Below the pieces are notes generated by a model. That model saw only the letters and a program-made list of their open reading frames with translations, was not told the DNA's origin and did not search any database. From the NCBI GenBank assembly GCA_963991985.1, contig CAXDRX010000001.1, forward strand, positions 62,001-126,000: a stretch of 64,000 bases of DNA. Direction: 5' to 3'. How positions within the stretch are numbered: position 1 is the first letter of the stretch; each line of letters starts with the position of its first letter. Source of the stretch: MED-G17 sp963991985. GTDB taxonomy: Bacteria; Bacteroidota; Bacteroidia; NS11-12g; UBA9320. Positions 27,804-36,960 of this stretch are shown here, one piece after another. Position numbers and translations under genes: made by a program.

Positions 27804-29637
27804 AATTTGGATAATAAATTTTTTGCTTTGCGATATATTCAACTTGGGGCTGAAATTTAAATATAGCTTGAATGGAATCTTTAGGTTCCAAATATTTAGC
27901 CATTAGTAAAGTGGCCATAGGGGCAGCCCATTTGCTTCCATAACCTCCATTCTCAATAATTGCTGCAACTGCTATTTTCGGTTTTTCTAGTGGAGCAAAA
28001 CAGATAAATCCCGAATGATCTTTGCCATGAGGATTTTGAATTGTCCCTGTCTTTCCTGCCTTCGAAAAACTGCCAAAATTTGAAGCAACAGCAGTGCCTT
28101 TTTTGTACACATCAACCATCCCTTTTAAAATTGGTTGAAAATATTCCTTGGAGATTTTGATATCATATTTTTTTACCTTGAGGGGGCTTTCTTCTTCAAA
28201 TCTTTTCAAAAGGTGTGGTTGAAAATAATGGCCCCGATTGGCCAAAACAACAGCCATGTTGGCCATTTGAAGAGGGGTCAAGCTGAGCTCACCTTGACCA
28301 ATAGAAAGTGATAAGGTATTTCCGTAAGTCCATTTGTTGATTACCTTACCGACCAGACCTTTGTAATACTCAGCGGATTTTAAGATCCCTCTTTTCTCAC
28401 CGGGCAAATCTATGCCCAATGCAGAACCAATTCCCATTTGGGAAAGTTTATGATGCCAGTGGGTATAAGCCGAGTGTATGCCTGAGAATTGGCCATCTGT
28501 CATGTATCTTTTCATTACATTGCAATAGTAAGCATTGCAAGAGGTGGTTATCGAATAACTCAAATTTGGCATAGGAAGATGACCATGACATTTAACTTTT
28601 GACCTTCCAATTTTAAAACCATAATTACAAGAGAATCTTGAATAGGGGGTAATGATTCCAGCATTCAAACCCAACAAACCCATAAATGGCTTGAAAGTAC
28701 TTCCCGGAGAATAACTCGCTGATATGGCACGATTAAGAAGGGGTTTGTAATTACTATTTAGAAATTTTTTGAAATGTTTACCCGCACTGTCCGCGGACAA
28801 ATAGGCAGGAGGAAAACTTGGTGAAGAAGCCATAACCAATACCTCTCCATTGTTTGGGTCAATGGCAACCAAACTACCCACTTTTCCTACTAGCATTTTT
28901 TCTGCCATCTCTTGTAATCTAATGTCAATCGTTAAAAAAGCGTTTTTTCCACTAATGGGTTTCCTGTCAAATTTCCCATTATTTAACGGGCCTAAAATTT
29001 GACCCGAAGCATTTACATTCAAGTATCTTTTGCCCTTAAATCCACGCAAATCCTCCTCATAAAAAGCTTCAAAACCAGAACGACCAATTTGATCACCAGG
29101 CCTGTAGTATTGAGCTGAATCTTCTTCGATTATTTCTTTTCCTACCTCATTCAAGTAGCCCAAGATATGGCCTGCAAATAGGGTAGCATATTGTCTTGAT
29201 AAGCTTATCTGGATGTCCAAACCGTCAAATTCACTTATTCGTTCGCTGAGATTTACCTTTTGTTTCTCTGAAAGTTTGTGATATAAAATAGACTTATTAC
29301 GGTATTTTTCGTTTGTTGCTTTTCGCAACATGGAATCCAATTGATGATGATTACAATGAAGTAAAGAGCATAGAAAAGTTGTATCCCATTTGTTTTGTTG
29401 ATAAGGAAAATTTAAAATCAGATTATAAACTGGTCGATTGTACGCTAAAGTCGCTCCATTTCTGTCGAAAAGAATTCCTCTAGAAGGGTATTCTACTACT
29501 TCTCGAGTGGAATACATTTGTGCCTGTACTTTATAGCTACTACTAAATATTTGAAGAAAGGAAAGTTGGACCAATAAAATGAGTAAAAATATTGCCATCA
29601 ATAATAAGACGATATTCACACGCCCGCGACTACTCAT
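27787..29637 (-). CDS. mrdA: Penicillin-binding protein 2 (elongation transpeptidase)
   Basis: A 616-residue class B PBP that cross-links peptidoglycan during elongation. One N-terminal membrane helix (residues 8-30), a dimerisation/pedestal domain beginning EYPSRGILFDRNG, and a transpeptidase domain with the catalytic Ser313 in SPGSTFKPF, SCN at 366-368 and KTG in SKAGKTGTIQNPHG. All three active-site motifs are intact. It overlaps rodA downstream by 17 bases and mreD upstream by 8, indicating tight coupling. Confidence 0.95.
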   Translation of the reverse strand: MSSRGRVNIVLLLMAIFLLILLVQLSFLQIFSSSYKVQAQMYSTREVVEYPSRGILFDRNGATLAYNRPVYNLILNFPYQQNKWDTTFLCSLLHCNHHQLDSMLRKATNEKYRNKSILYHKLSEKQKVNLSERISEFDGLDIQISLSRQYATLFAGHILGYLNEVGKEIIEEDSAQYYRPGDQIGRSGFEAFYEEDLRGFKGKRYLNVNASGQILGPLNNGKFDRKPISGKNAFLTIDIRLQEMAEKMLVGKVGSLVAIDPNNGEVLVMASSPSFPPAYLSADSAGKHFKKFLNSNYKPLLNRAISASYSPGSTFKPFMGLLGLNAGIITPYSRFSCNYGFKIGRSKVKCHGHLPMPNLSYSITTSCNAYYCNVMKRYMTDGQFSGIHSAYTHWHHKLSQMGIGSALGIDLPGEKRGILKSAEYYKGLVGKVINKWTYGNTLSLSIGQGELSLTPLQMANMAVVLANRGHYFQPHLLKRFEEESPLKVKKYDIKISKEYFQPILKGMVDVYKKGTAVASNFGSFSKAGKTGTIQNPHGKDHSGFICFAPLEKPKIAVAAIIENGGYGSKWAAPMATLLMAKYLEPKDSIQAIFKFQPQVEYIAKQKIYYPNYESKK

Positions 29638-30148
29638 TGGATGTAAGTCCGTCTAGAAAAATAAGAGCCAGAAGCAAGTTTATCAATAGAGACAAACTAG
29701 AACTAAACAAAACGCTAATCAACATATCTTGAATAGACATAACATAAAAACTTTCCAATAAAAAATAAATACTATGAAATGTAAAAGTCGAAATGCCTAA
29801 AAATAGGATAAAATTAAAAAGCCCAAGGGTTTTGTCTGTTAAGTAATTTATTTCTTTTCTTTCCCCAGAATCAAGAAAAAAATCGCAAAAACGATTTCGA
29901 ACGGCCAACAAAATCAAAATTGAAAAAGTATTTAGTCCATAACTTCCCTCCAAAAAATCCAATCCTAATGCCAACAAAAATGCAAAAACATATAATCTGG
30001 ACTTTTCTATATTCAAAGGCAGAAAAAGCAAAGGCAAATAGTAGATTTTGACGATAATTCTATGGTCGAGATTTAGATTGTTGAAAACCAAAATTTGAAA
30101 AGCCAGAAGAAATATCAATTGAGCGAAGAACGTACGACTAATTTTCAT
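29630..30148 (-). CDS. mreD: Rod shape-determining membrane protein MreD
   Basis: A 172-residue integral membrane protein with about five to six hydrophobic helices, assigned by its position between mreC and mrdA and by FAFLLALGLDFLEGSYGLNTFSI, which matches the MreD pattern. MreD links cytoskeletal MreB to wall synthesis. Two ATGs are possible; the one at 30148 (MKISRTFF) shortens the overlap with mreC to 11 bases and the one at 30163 adds 5 residues. Confidence 0.88.
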   Translation of the reverse strand: MKISRTFFAQLIFLLAFQILVFNNLNLDHRIIVKIYYLPLLFLPLNIEKSRLYVFAFLLALGLDFLEGSYGLNTFSILILLAVRNRFCDFFLDSGERKEINYLTDKTLGLFNFILFLGISTFTFHSIYFLLESFYVMSIQDMLISVLFSSSLSLLINLLLALIFLDGLTSNE

Positions 30149-30968
30149 GTTTTGAATTTTCAATGAGTTGGTCTATTTCTTTTTTATCCTTTCTTTTTAG
30201 AACATATACAAAATCTAATTTTCTCAGATCTGCAGAAATCAAGCACTCAACAAGTAAGTAATTCTCCTTCTTGCTTTTGACAATTTCATGAACATAACCC
30301 ACCAAAATATCTTCCTGAAAAATAGAACTATAATTGCTTGTCGTTACTTGGTCACCCACTTTGATTTCAGATTCCTTTCCTAATTCAGTTATATACATTT
30401 TATCATAGCCCTTTCTATTCCATTTGATTTCGCCAAAATAATTTATCCCATTGATTTTGGGATTTGTCGTGAATTTGGTATTCAAAAGACTTTTGCACAA
30501 TGTATAATTGGGTCGCACAACATCAGTTATCCCCACAACTCCCTTCGAATTGATTACCCCCATATGGTGCAAAATCCCATCATTACTTCCTCTATTGATG
30601 ATGAAAAAATTTTCATTGGCATGAATAGAATTATAAATAACCTTGGCCCCTAAAACCTCAAAATTAAGTGCATCTTCGGGGATCATTTTGATGGATTCTT
30701 TTGGAGAAAATTGTCGCAAATAGGAAATTTGATTTTTCAATCTTTCATTTTCCTGCAAAAGGAATTCGTTGTTTTTACGCAATGCAAAGAAGGATTTAAA
30801 ATCATTGGATGTTTTTAAAACTGAAAGCCTCACTAGATTCGTCTTAGCTATAAAAGCGGCTTGGTAATAAAAATTTTTCTGTAAGAGAAAGACTAAGGAA
30901 ATAGCCAGTAAAAACCACCACAAGAATGACGAAAAACGGTTTCGTAAAAATTGCAGCAACTGAAACAT
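30138..30968 (-). CDS. mreC: Rod shape-determining protein MreC
   Basis: A 276-residue periplasmic scaffold of the elongation machinery. It has an N-terminal membrane helix (FLWWFLLAISLVFLLQ), a short coiled coil (about residues 65-90, FALRKNNEFLLQENERLKNQISYL), and a beta-rich MreC domain with ANENFFIINRGSNDGILHHMGVINSKGVVGITD. It starts directly after the mreB stop, with no spacing. Confidence 0.92.
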   Translation of the reverse strand: MFQLLQFLRNRFSSFLWWFLLAISLVFLLQKNFYYQAAFIAKTNLVRLSVLKTSNDFKSFFALRKNNEFLLQENERLKNQISYLRQFSPKESIKMIPEDALNFEVLGAKVIYNSIHANENFFIINRGSNDGILHHMGVINSKGVVGITDVVRPNYTLCKSLLNTKFTTNPKINGINYFGEIKWNRKGYDKMYITELGKESEIKVGDQVTTSNYSSIFQEDILVGYVHEIVKSKKENYLLVECLISADLRKLDFVYVLKRKDKKEIDQLIENSKHEN

Positions 30969-31988
30969 TTATTCCATTACACTTTTATAGGTTTCTAAAT
31001 TTTTCAAAGCGATCATCGTTCCTCTTACCACGGCAGTCAGGGGATCTTCGGAAATATAAACAGGTAGTTTTGTTTTGATTGATATTCTTTTGTCCAAGCC
31101 ACGAAGCATTGCACCACCACCGGTAAGGTAGAGTCCAGTTTGATAAATATCTGCACTCAATTCGGCAGGAGTAAACTCCAAGGCCCTCAAAATGGCTTCT
31201 TCAATCTTCATGATGGATTTGTCTAAGGCCAAAGCTACTTCTGAAAATCCAACAAGAACTTGCTTGGGGATACCCGTCATTAAATCTCTTCCATAAACCG
31301 CAAAATCTTGAGGAGGATTGTCCAACTCGGGAAGTGCAGCACCTACGTTTATTTTGATTAGCTCAGCTGTTCTTTCACCTATTTTTAAGTTATGCTGCGT
31401 TCGCATGTAATCTATGATTCCTTGTGTAAAATCGTCTCCAGCAATTCGAATACTTTGATCCGAAACAATCCCCGAAAGAGCGATAACTGCAATTTCCGTG
31501 GTTCCTCCGCCAATATCGATAATCATATTTCCTTTGGGTTCAAAAATATCAATACCAATACCGATGGCAGCGGCAATTGGTTCTTTGATCATGTATACTT
31601 CCTTCCCTCCTGCTCGCAATGCAGACTCTTTTACGGCACGTTTTTCTACTTCCGTAATTCCAGAAGGAATACAAACCACCATTCTTTTTTGAGGCTTCAA
31701 AAGAACGTTCTTCTTGTTGATCATGCGTATCATCCCTCTTATCATCTCTTCTGCAGCCTGAAAATCGGCAATTACGCCGTCTTTCAAAGGTCTCACTGTT
31801 CTTATTTTATTGTGGGTTTTGCCATGCATTTTTTGAGCCTCATGTCCAATTGCTATGACTTTGTTGTTTTCATCGAGCGCAATAATACTTGGTTCGTCTA
31901 CAACAATTTGACCCTCATGAGTAATCAACGTGTTGGCCGTACCCAGATCAATCGCCAAGTCTTGTGTAAGAAAGTCAAAAAGTCCCAT
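30969..31988 (-). CDS. mreB: Rod shape-determining actin homologue MreB
   Basis: A 339-residue bacterial actin that forms membrane-attached filaments and directs cell-wall synthesis along the cell body. Start MGLFDFLTQDLAIDLGTANTLI (phosphate-1 motif) and MIIDIGGGTTEIAVIAL (phosphate-2) are canonical. Length is standard. A separate TAGATTTG promoter box lies 23 bases upstream, so the mre block may be transcribed both from purH and from its own promoter. Presence of the full set indicates rod-shaped or elongating cells. Confidence 0.96.
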   Translation of the reverse strand: MGLFDFLTQDLAIDLGTANTLITHEGQIVVDEPSIIALDENNKVIAIGHEAQKMHGKTHNKIRTVRPLKDGVIADFQAAEEMIRGMIRMINKKNVLLKPQKRMVVCIPSGITEVEKRAVKESALRAGGKEVYMIKEPIAAAIGIGIDIFEPKGNMIIDIGGGTTEIAVIALSGIVSDQSIRIAGDDFTQGIIDYMRTQHNLKIGERTAELIKINVGAALPELDNPPQDFAVYGRDLMTGIPKQVLVGFSEVALALDKSIMKIEEAILRALEFTPAELSADIYQTGLYLTGGGAMLRGLDKRISIKTKLPVYISEDPLTAVVRGTMIALKNLETYKSVME

Positions 31989-32011
31989 TAATTATAAATT
32001 GCGTGACACTA

Positions 32012-32019
32012 CAAATCTA
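32012..32019 (-). promoter_or_regulatory. -7 box TAGATTTG for mreB
   Basis: Exact TAnnTTTG on the minus strand in the 57-base purH-mreB gap, leaving a leader of about 15-20 bases. No TTG at the -33 spacing. Confidence 0.45.
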
Positions 32020-32045
32020 ATTTTATTCGATCGGAAAAGCCTAAT

Positions 32046-33530
32046 TTAGTGTTTAAAATGCCTAAAGCCTGTAAATGATAAAGATATTCCAAGTTCATTT
32101 GCTTTATTGATCGAAAGTTGGTCATTTTTTGAACCACCCGGTTGCACAATTGCTGTTATTCCAATTTTTCCAGCAATTTCAACACAATCTGGGAAAGGGA
32201 AAAAAGCATCCGAAGCCATCACCGCACCTTGAAGATCGAATCCAAATCTTTGTGCTTTTGCAATGGCTTGATGTAATGCATCCACTCGACTGGTTTGCCC
32301 GGTTCCATGACCAATTAATTGACCATTTTTTACCAAAATTATCGCGTTACTTTTAGTATTCTTTACGATAGAATTGGCCAAAAGTAAATCATCCATTTCA
32401 TTGTCGGTAAGAGGTTTTTTGGTTTGATTCTTTAATTCTTCGGGTTGCAATTCTTTTCGATCCGTTTGTTGGATTAAAATCCCATTTATTGCAGATCTTT
32501 TTATTCTTTTCGGCAAATGGTAATTTTTCAATTTTAGGATAATTCGGTTTTTTTTCTTCCTCAATAAATCTAAAGCGTCCAAATCAAATTTAGGGGCAAT
32601 CAAAATTTCATAAAACAAATGGTCAATTTTTTCAGCAACATCTAAGTTTACTGTTTGGTTAGAAATTAAAATGCCTCCGAAAGAAGAAACTGGATCTCCT
32701 GCGAGAGCATCTTGATAGGCTACTGAAATTTCATCTCTAATGGCAACACCACAAGCATTGTTGTGCTTGAATATGGCGAAGTAACAAGAGTGATGTTGCA
32801 AGCTATGATGAAGCATCAAGGCTGCGTCAATGTCGAGCAAATTATTGTATGAAATTTCTTTTCCATTTAGCTTTTCAAAAACCTCCTGGTGGTCACCAAG
32901 AAAGACAGCATTTTGATGGGGATTTTCCCCATATCTTAGAGAACCTTGCTCTGAATTCAAATAAGAAGCAATCAATTCATCATATTGGGATGACTTTAAA
33001 AATGCACGTGCCGCCAAGTTTTTCCTTTCTGATTTTGAAAAATCAATATCTCTTTCAGCCATTTTATCTGCCAGGTAAGGATATTGACTCCTATCTGAAA
33101 TCACCACAACATCTTCAAAATTTTTGGCTGCTGCTCTAATCAAAGCTATGCCGCCAATGTCAATTTTTTCAATCAAATCGTTTTCATTTTCTGTTTCCTC
33201 TAGGGTTTTTTCAAAGGGGTAAAGGTCAACAATCACCAAATCAATAGATGTAAGCCCATGATCAGACATTTCCTCTTGATCGATGGACAAACTTCTTCGG
33301 TTCAAAATGCCACCAAAAATTTTAGGATGAAGTGTTTTCACCCGACCGCCCAGGATGCTCGGATAACCTGTTTCTGTTTCAACAGATGAAACTTGATAGC
33401 CCATCTTTTTGATATATTGTAGGGTTCCTCCAGTAGAAATGATTTCAATTTCGTTCTCTGCAAGTAGTGGAACAATTTTGTCTAAACCTTCTTTGTGAAA
33501 AACCGAAATAAGCGCTCTAGAAATTTTCAA
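32046..33530 (-). CDS. purH: Bifunctional AICAR transformylase / IMP cyclohydrolase
   Basis: A 494-residue enzyme for the last two steps of IMP synthesis. The N-terminal cyclohydrolase (MGS-like) domain has ISTGGTLQYI and GRVKTLHPKIFGGIL; the transformylase domain has RYGENPHQ, the catalytic Lys-His in KHNNACG, and SDAFFPFPD. The start is TTG at 33530; the sequence from there (MKISRALISVFHKEG) matches homologues and no ATG is nearby. A TAATTTCG box sits 7 bases before it. It heads the mre/mrdA/rodA operon, a known Bacteroidota arrangement. Confidence 0.95.
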   Translation of the reverse strand: MKISRALISVFHKEGLDKIVPLLAENEIEIISTGGTLQYIKKMGYQVSSVETETGYPSILGGRVKTLHPKIFGGILNRRSLSIDQEEMSDHGLTSIDLVIVDLYPFEKTLEETENENDLIEKIDIGGIALIRAAAKNFEDVVVISDRSQYPYLADKMAERDIDFSKSERKNLAARAFLKSSQYDELIASYLNSEQGSLRYGENPHQNAVFLGDHQEVFEKLNGKEISYNNLLDIDAALMLHHSLQHHSCYFAIFKHNNACGVAIRDEISVAYQDALAGDPVSSFGGILISNQTVNLDVAEKIDHLFYEILIAPKFDLDALDLLRKKKNRIILKLKNYHLPKRIKRSAINGILIQQTDRKELQPEELKNQTKKPLTDNEMDDLLLANSIVKNTKSNAIILVKNGQLIGHGTGQTSRVDALHQAIAKAQRFGFDLQGAVMASDAFFPFPDCVEIAGKIGITAIVQPGGSKNDQLSINKANELGISLSFTGFRHFKH

Positions 33531-33537
33531 AGGATTG

Positions 33538-33545
33538 CGAAATTA
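33538..33545 (-). promoter_or_regulatory. -7-like box TAATTTCG before purH
   Basis: TAnnTTCG variant on the minus strand, 7 bases before the TTG start of purH. Supports TTG as the real start and a near-leaderless mRNA. Confidence 0.35.
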
Positions 33546-33580
33546 GTATTTTTTATTTCTAAAATTCGGAATTCATCCTC

Positions 33581-33592
33581 TGGCAATTGCCA
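33581..33592. promoter_or_regulatory. Perfect 12-base palindrome TGGCAATTGCCA
   Basis: A GC-flanked perfect dyad in the 117-base divergent region between purH and rocD, about 50 bases from each start. Such a site could bind a dimeric regulator acting on either gene. No regulator gene is adjacent. Confidence 0.4.
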
Positions 33593-33647
33593 ACAACAGA
33601 CAATGAGTTGGAAAGTTTAATTTGTATTTGCAAATTTGAAGCTAGTG

Positions 33648-34865
33648 ATGATAAAAAATTCCCAATATTTTATTGATTTAGAGAATCAGTACGGAGCGCA
33701 CAACTACCATCCTCTCCCCGTTGTTCTGAAAGAGGGTGAGGGAATTTGGCTTACCGATGTTGAAGGGCAAAAGTATTTTGACTTCCTTTCAGCATACAGT
33801 GCTGTAAATCAAGGACATAATCACCCTAAAATAGTAGAAGCTTTGGTGAACCAAGCCAATACATTGAGCTTAACTTCCCGTGCTTTCTACAACAATGTTT
33901 TGGGCGAATATGAGCAATATGTAACACAGTTTTTTGGATACGACAAAGTTCTCCCAATGAATACTGGAGTTGAAGGTGGAGAAACAGCCATAAAATTGGC
34001 TAGAAAATGGGCCTACCAAGTCAAAAAGATCCCTGAAAATAAGGCAAAAATAATTTTTGTGGATGGCAATTTTTGGGGAAGAACAATTTCTGCAATCTCA
34101 ACCAGCAACGATCCTTTGAGCTACAAAGACTTTGGACCTTATGTACCCGGATTTGAAAACATTCCATACAACAATCTCGAAGCACTTGACAATGCGCTAC
34201 AAGACCCCAACGTTGCAGGTTTTATGGTGGAACCCATTCAAGGAGAAGCTGGAGTAGTAGTGCCAGATGAAGGCTATCTGAAAGGAGCAAAAAAATTGTG
34301 CGAAAAAAACAACGTATTATTTATTGCTGACGAAGTGCAAACAGGTATTGGACGAACAGGAAAACTGTTGGCTTGTCATCATGAAAATGTTCAACCCGAC
34401 ATTTTAATTTTAGGAAAGGCCCTTAGTGGTGGTTTGTATCCCGTAAGTGCTGTTTTAGCAAACGATCCTATCATGATGTGTATAAGACCCGGTGAGCATG
34501 GGTCCACCTACGGAGGAAATCCTATTGCATGTGCCGTCGGAAAGGCAGCATTGAAAGTAGTAAAAGACGAAAAATTGGCTGACAATGCTCAAAAACAGGG
34601 AGAATTATTTAGAAATAGACTAAAATCGATAAGCGCTCCTTTTGTTGGTCAGGTTAGGGGGAAAGGGCTGTTGAACGCTGTTGTGATTGAACCATTTAAA
34701 GACAAGACAGCATGGGATGTTTGTATTTCACTTAAAAACAATGGTTTGCTTGCCAAACCAACCCACGACCACATCATACGATTTGCTCCTCCCCTCACCA
34801 TAAAGAAAAATGAAATTGAAAATGCATGTGACATCATCGAGCAAACCTTCATTTCTCTCATCTAA
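33648..34865 (+). CDS. rocD: Ornithine aminotransferase (ornithine-oxo-acid transaminase)
   Basis: A 405-residue class III PLP aminotransferase converting ornithine and 2-oxoglutarate to glutamate semialdehyde and glutamate. The opening [26 protein letters not shown] and [14 protein letters not shown] are specific for ornithine aminotransferase. The PLP-binding Lys is in [10 protein letters not shown], and [15 protein letters not shown] supplies the cofactor Asp. I chose the ATG at 33648. The stop is immediately followed by the ATG of a methyltransferase gene. Confidence 0.92.
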   Translation: MIKNSQYFIDLENQYGAHNYHPLPVVLKEGEGIWLTDVEGQKYFDFLSAYSAVNQGHNHPKIVEALVNQANTLSLTSRAFYNNVLGEYEQYVTQFFGYDKVLPMNTGVEGGETAIKLARKWAYQVKKIPENKAKIIFVDGNFWGRTISAISTSNDPLSYKDFGPYVPGFENIPYNNLEALDNALQDPNVAGFMVEPIQGEAGVVVPDEGYLKGAKKLCEKNNVLFIADEVQTGIGRTGKLLACHHENVQPDILILGKALSGGLYPVSAVLANDPIMMCIRPGEHGSTYGGNPIACAVGKAALKVVKDEKLADNAQKQGELFRNRLKSISAPFVGQVRGKGLLNAVVIEPFKDKTAWDVCISLKNNGLLAKPTHDHIIRFAPPLTIKKNEIENACDIIEQTFISLI

Positions 34866-35654
34866 ATGTTTCAATTTCATAAAGATAAAAATAGATATTT
34901 TCAAATTCAATACGAAATATCCAAAAGATACATCATACCATTTGTTTCCAAAATTAAGCCCATTGCTACCCAAGACAGAATATTGGAAATTGGGTGCGCA
35001 GAAGCTGGTGTACTTAAGGCATTTTTAGAAAATGGGAATCATTGTGTAGGTGTCGAGCTCCGAAAAGATAGGCTTGAACTAGCAAAAGAATTCCTTAAAG
35101 AATATGATAAAAAAGGTCAAGTAGAGCTTGTTGACAAAAAAATAGAAGATCTTCTTTTGAATAACAACAAAGGTTTTGATTTAATCATCTTAAAAGATGT
35201 TATTGAACATATTCATCACCAAGAAATATTTATTCGGAATTTAAAAAGTATTCTTAATTCAGACGCACTCATATTTTTTGCCTTTCCGCCATGGCAAATG
35301 CCTTTCGGTGGTCATCAACAAGTCCTTGAGAACCGCTGGGGTTCGAAGATCCCTTGGACACATTTTTTACCCAGACCTTTTTATAAAGCCTATCTCAGAT
35401 TACTTGGTGAAAGTCCTATAAAGATTCAAAATGTAATGGAAATAAAGCAAACTGGAATTTCAATAGATAGATTCATCAGAATTTGTAAAAAGGCGAATTT
35501 TCAAATTGTAAAAAAACAAGGGTATTTACTCAATCCCATCTACCAGTTCAAGTTTGGGTGGCCTACCATAAGGCAACATCCTCTTATTTTTAGGATTCCT
35601 ATATTGAGAAATTTTGTGAGCTCTTGTGCCTATTTTCTCATCAAGGCAAAATAA
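34866..35654 (+). CDS. Class I SAM-dependent methyltransferase
   Basis: A 262-residue protein with the SAM-binding motif ILEIGCAEAGVLKAFLENG, an acidic strand end CVGVELRKDR and the post-II motif FDLIILKDVIEHI, all typical of Methyltransf_11/23-type enzymes. The C-terminal third (PWTHFLPRPFYKAYLRLLG) resembles methyltransferases of cell-surface glycan or lipid synthesis, but no specific substrate can be named. It begins right after the rocD stop codon and so is co-transcribed. Its last 14 bases overlap the convergent marC gene. Confidence 0.8.
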   Translation: MFQFHKDKNRYFQIQYEISKRYIIPFVSKIKPIATQDRILEIGCAEAGVLKAFLENGNHCVGVELRKDRLELAKEFLKEYDKKGQVELVDKKIEDLLLNNNKGFDLIILKDVIEHIHHQEIFIRNLKSILNSDALIFFAFPPWQMPFGGHQQVLENRWGSKIPWTHFLPRPFYKAYLRLLGESPIKIQNVMEIKQTGISIDRFIRICKKANFQIVKKQGYLLNPIYQFKFGWPTIRQHPLIFRIPILRNFVSSCAYFLIKAK

Positions 35655-36204
35655 TGTTTTCTTTAAAAATCTTTACGGCAATAGACAACAAGACAATCCC
35701 AAAGACTTTCCTTAAAATAGCCAATCCACTTTTCCCCAAAACTTTACTAAGCCAATTTGTACTTTTTAATACCAAATAAATAAAAAACAGGTTAATGATG
35801 ATCCCCACAATAATTTCAATCTTACCATAGGCAGCGTCTAATGTAACTAAAGTTGTTAGTGTCCCGGCTCCAGCCAACAAAGGGAAGCCTAAGGGGACCA
35901 AACTTCCTACCGAATCTCCGTCTTGTTTAAAAATGGCGACATTGAGAACCAATTCCAAACCCAAAAGAAAAATTACAATGGAGCCAGCAATAGCAAAAGA
36001 GCTGATGTCTACCCCAATAAACTTCAAGATAAGTTCTCCAAAAAACAAAAAACCAATCATCAAAGCGCCACTAAAAATTGTTGTTTTTTCAGATTGAATG
36101 TGACCGATTTTTTCTCTCAAGGATATGATTATCGGGATGGAACCAACCACGTCTATAACGGCAAATAATATCAGGGAAATTGTAATTACATTTTTTAAAT
36201 CCAT
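35641..36204 (-). CDS. MarC family integral membrane protein
   Basis: A 187-residue protein with about six membrane helices. ILFAVIDVVGSIPIIISL and GFPLLAGAGTLTTLVTL match the MarC/UPF0056 family (the family PLxAGPGxxTT motif is present as PLLAGAGTLTT). Transport function is suspected but not established for the family. I chose the ATG at 36204 (MDLKNVITISL); an in-frame ATG 7 codons earlier overlaps cmk. The gene overlaps the 3' end of the methyltransferase gene. Confidence 0.88.
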   Translation of the reverse strand: MDLKNVITISLILFAVIDVVGSIPIIISLREKIGHIQSEKTTIFSGALMIGFLFFGELILKFIGVDISSFAIAGSIVIFLLGLELVLNVAIFKQDGDSVGSLVPLGFPLLAGAGTLTTLVTLDAAYGKIEIIVGIIINLFFIYLVLKSTNWLSKVLGKSGLAILRKVFGIVLLSIAVKIFKENIILP

Positions 36205-36217
36205 ATTCTGGGCAAAA

Positions 36218-36913
36218 TTAGCCAAAGCTGGCGATAACTCCTTCAGCCCAAGTCAAAGCCAAGTTGGCTTGCTGCTCTTTGGTCATATCAGTATTGTCTA
36301 AGGTAATGGCATCATCTGCTTTCTTTAAGGGACTTTCCAATCGGGTAGAGTCTTTCCTATCTCTTTCCAATAGGTTGTAAAGTACTTGATCGTAACTTAC
36401 TTCAATTCCTCTAGCCTGCAGTTCACTCAATCTTCGTTGCGCTCGTACCTCGGGAAGGGCAGTCATGAAGATTTTCAATTCCGCATGAGGAAAAACGACC
36501 GTTCCAATGTCTCTTCCATCCATTACAACCCCTTTTGAAATCCCGATTTTTTGTTGCTGTTTTACCATAAATTCTCGGACAAACTTGAGAGAGCTGTAGG
36601 CACTAACCTTTGAACTAACAAAAGGCTGCCTGATCTCTTTTTCAACATTCCTTCCATTAAGGAAGGTAAAGTAGAAGTCGTTTTTGTCGTCAAACTGAAA
36701 TTCAATTTGAACATTTTTTAGCATCTCAAAATTTTTCCCTACCTCTTCTGGTTCAATACTTTTTTCGATACAATGCAAAGAAAAAGCTCGATACATGGCA
36801 CCGCTATCAATAAATAAGTAACCCAAACTTTTGGCCAGAGATTTTGCTAAGGTTCCTTTTCCACAGGAAGAGTGACCGTCAATTGCAATATTTATTTTGG
36901 ATTGAAATACGAT
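36218..36913 (-). CDS. cmk: Cytidylate kinase, without a canonical start codon
   Basis: A kinase phosphorylating CMP and dCMP. The frame reads KINIAIDGHSSCGKGTLAKSLAK (P-loop), then LFIDSGAMYRAF, then VMDGRDIGTVVFP, all characteristic of Cmk. The frame is open from just after a TGA at 36919-36917. Between that stop and the P-loop there is no ATG, GTG, TTG or CTG. The coordinates given start at an ATC (36913), which lies 4 bases after a TATGTTTG promoter box. ATA at 36895 is the other candidate and would match homologue N-termini better. The first canonical start in frame would delete the P-loop. One missing A in the run at 36895-36900 would instead join the frame to an ATG at 36924. The gene lies between porQ and marC. 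Confidence 0.85.
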   Translation of the reverse strand: MVFQSKINIAIDGHSSCGKGTLAKSLAKSLGYLFIDSGAMYRAFSLHCIEKSIEPEEVGKNFEMLKNVQIEFQFDDKNDFYFTFLNGRNVEKEIRQPFVSSKVSAYSSLKFVREFMVKQQQKIGISKGVVMDGRDIGTVVFPHAELKIFMTALPEVRAQRRLSELQARGIEVSYDQVLYNLLERDRKDSTRLESPLKKADDAITLDNTDMTKEQQANLALTWAEGVIASFG

Positions 36914-36917
36914 TTGT

Positions 36918-36925
36918 CAAACATA
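36918..36925 (-). promoter_or_regulatory. -7 box TATGTTTG upstream of cmk
   Basis: Exact TAnnTTTG on the minus strand in the porQ-cmk gap. Its usual 4-9 base offset to a start codon in this window points to the non-canonical ATC at 36913. Confidence 0.35.
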
Positions 36926-36960
36926 TAAATATTCAAACAAAATTTGGACAGCTTAAGAAA

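Noticed and set aside
31392..31991. A 199-residue open frame on the plus strand opposite mreB
   Set aside because: It lies wholly antisense to a highly conserved gene, has odd composition rich in Asn, His and Ser, and shows no family motif.
36218..36913. cmk as a pseudogene
   Set aside because: All catalytic motifs including the P-loop are intact and in one open frame; only the start codon is abnormal, which fits a non-canonical start or a single-base error better.
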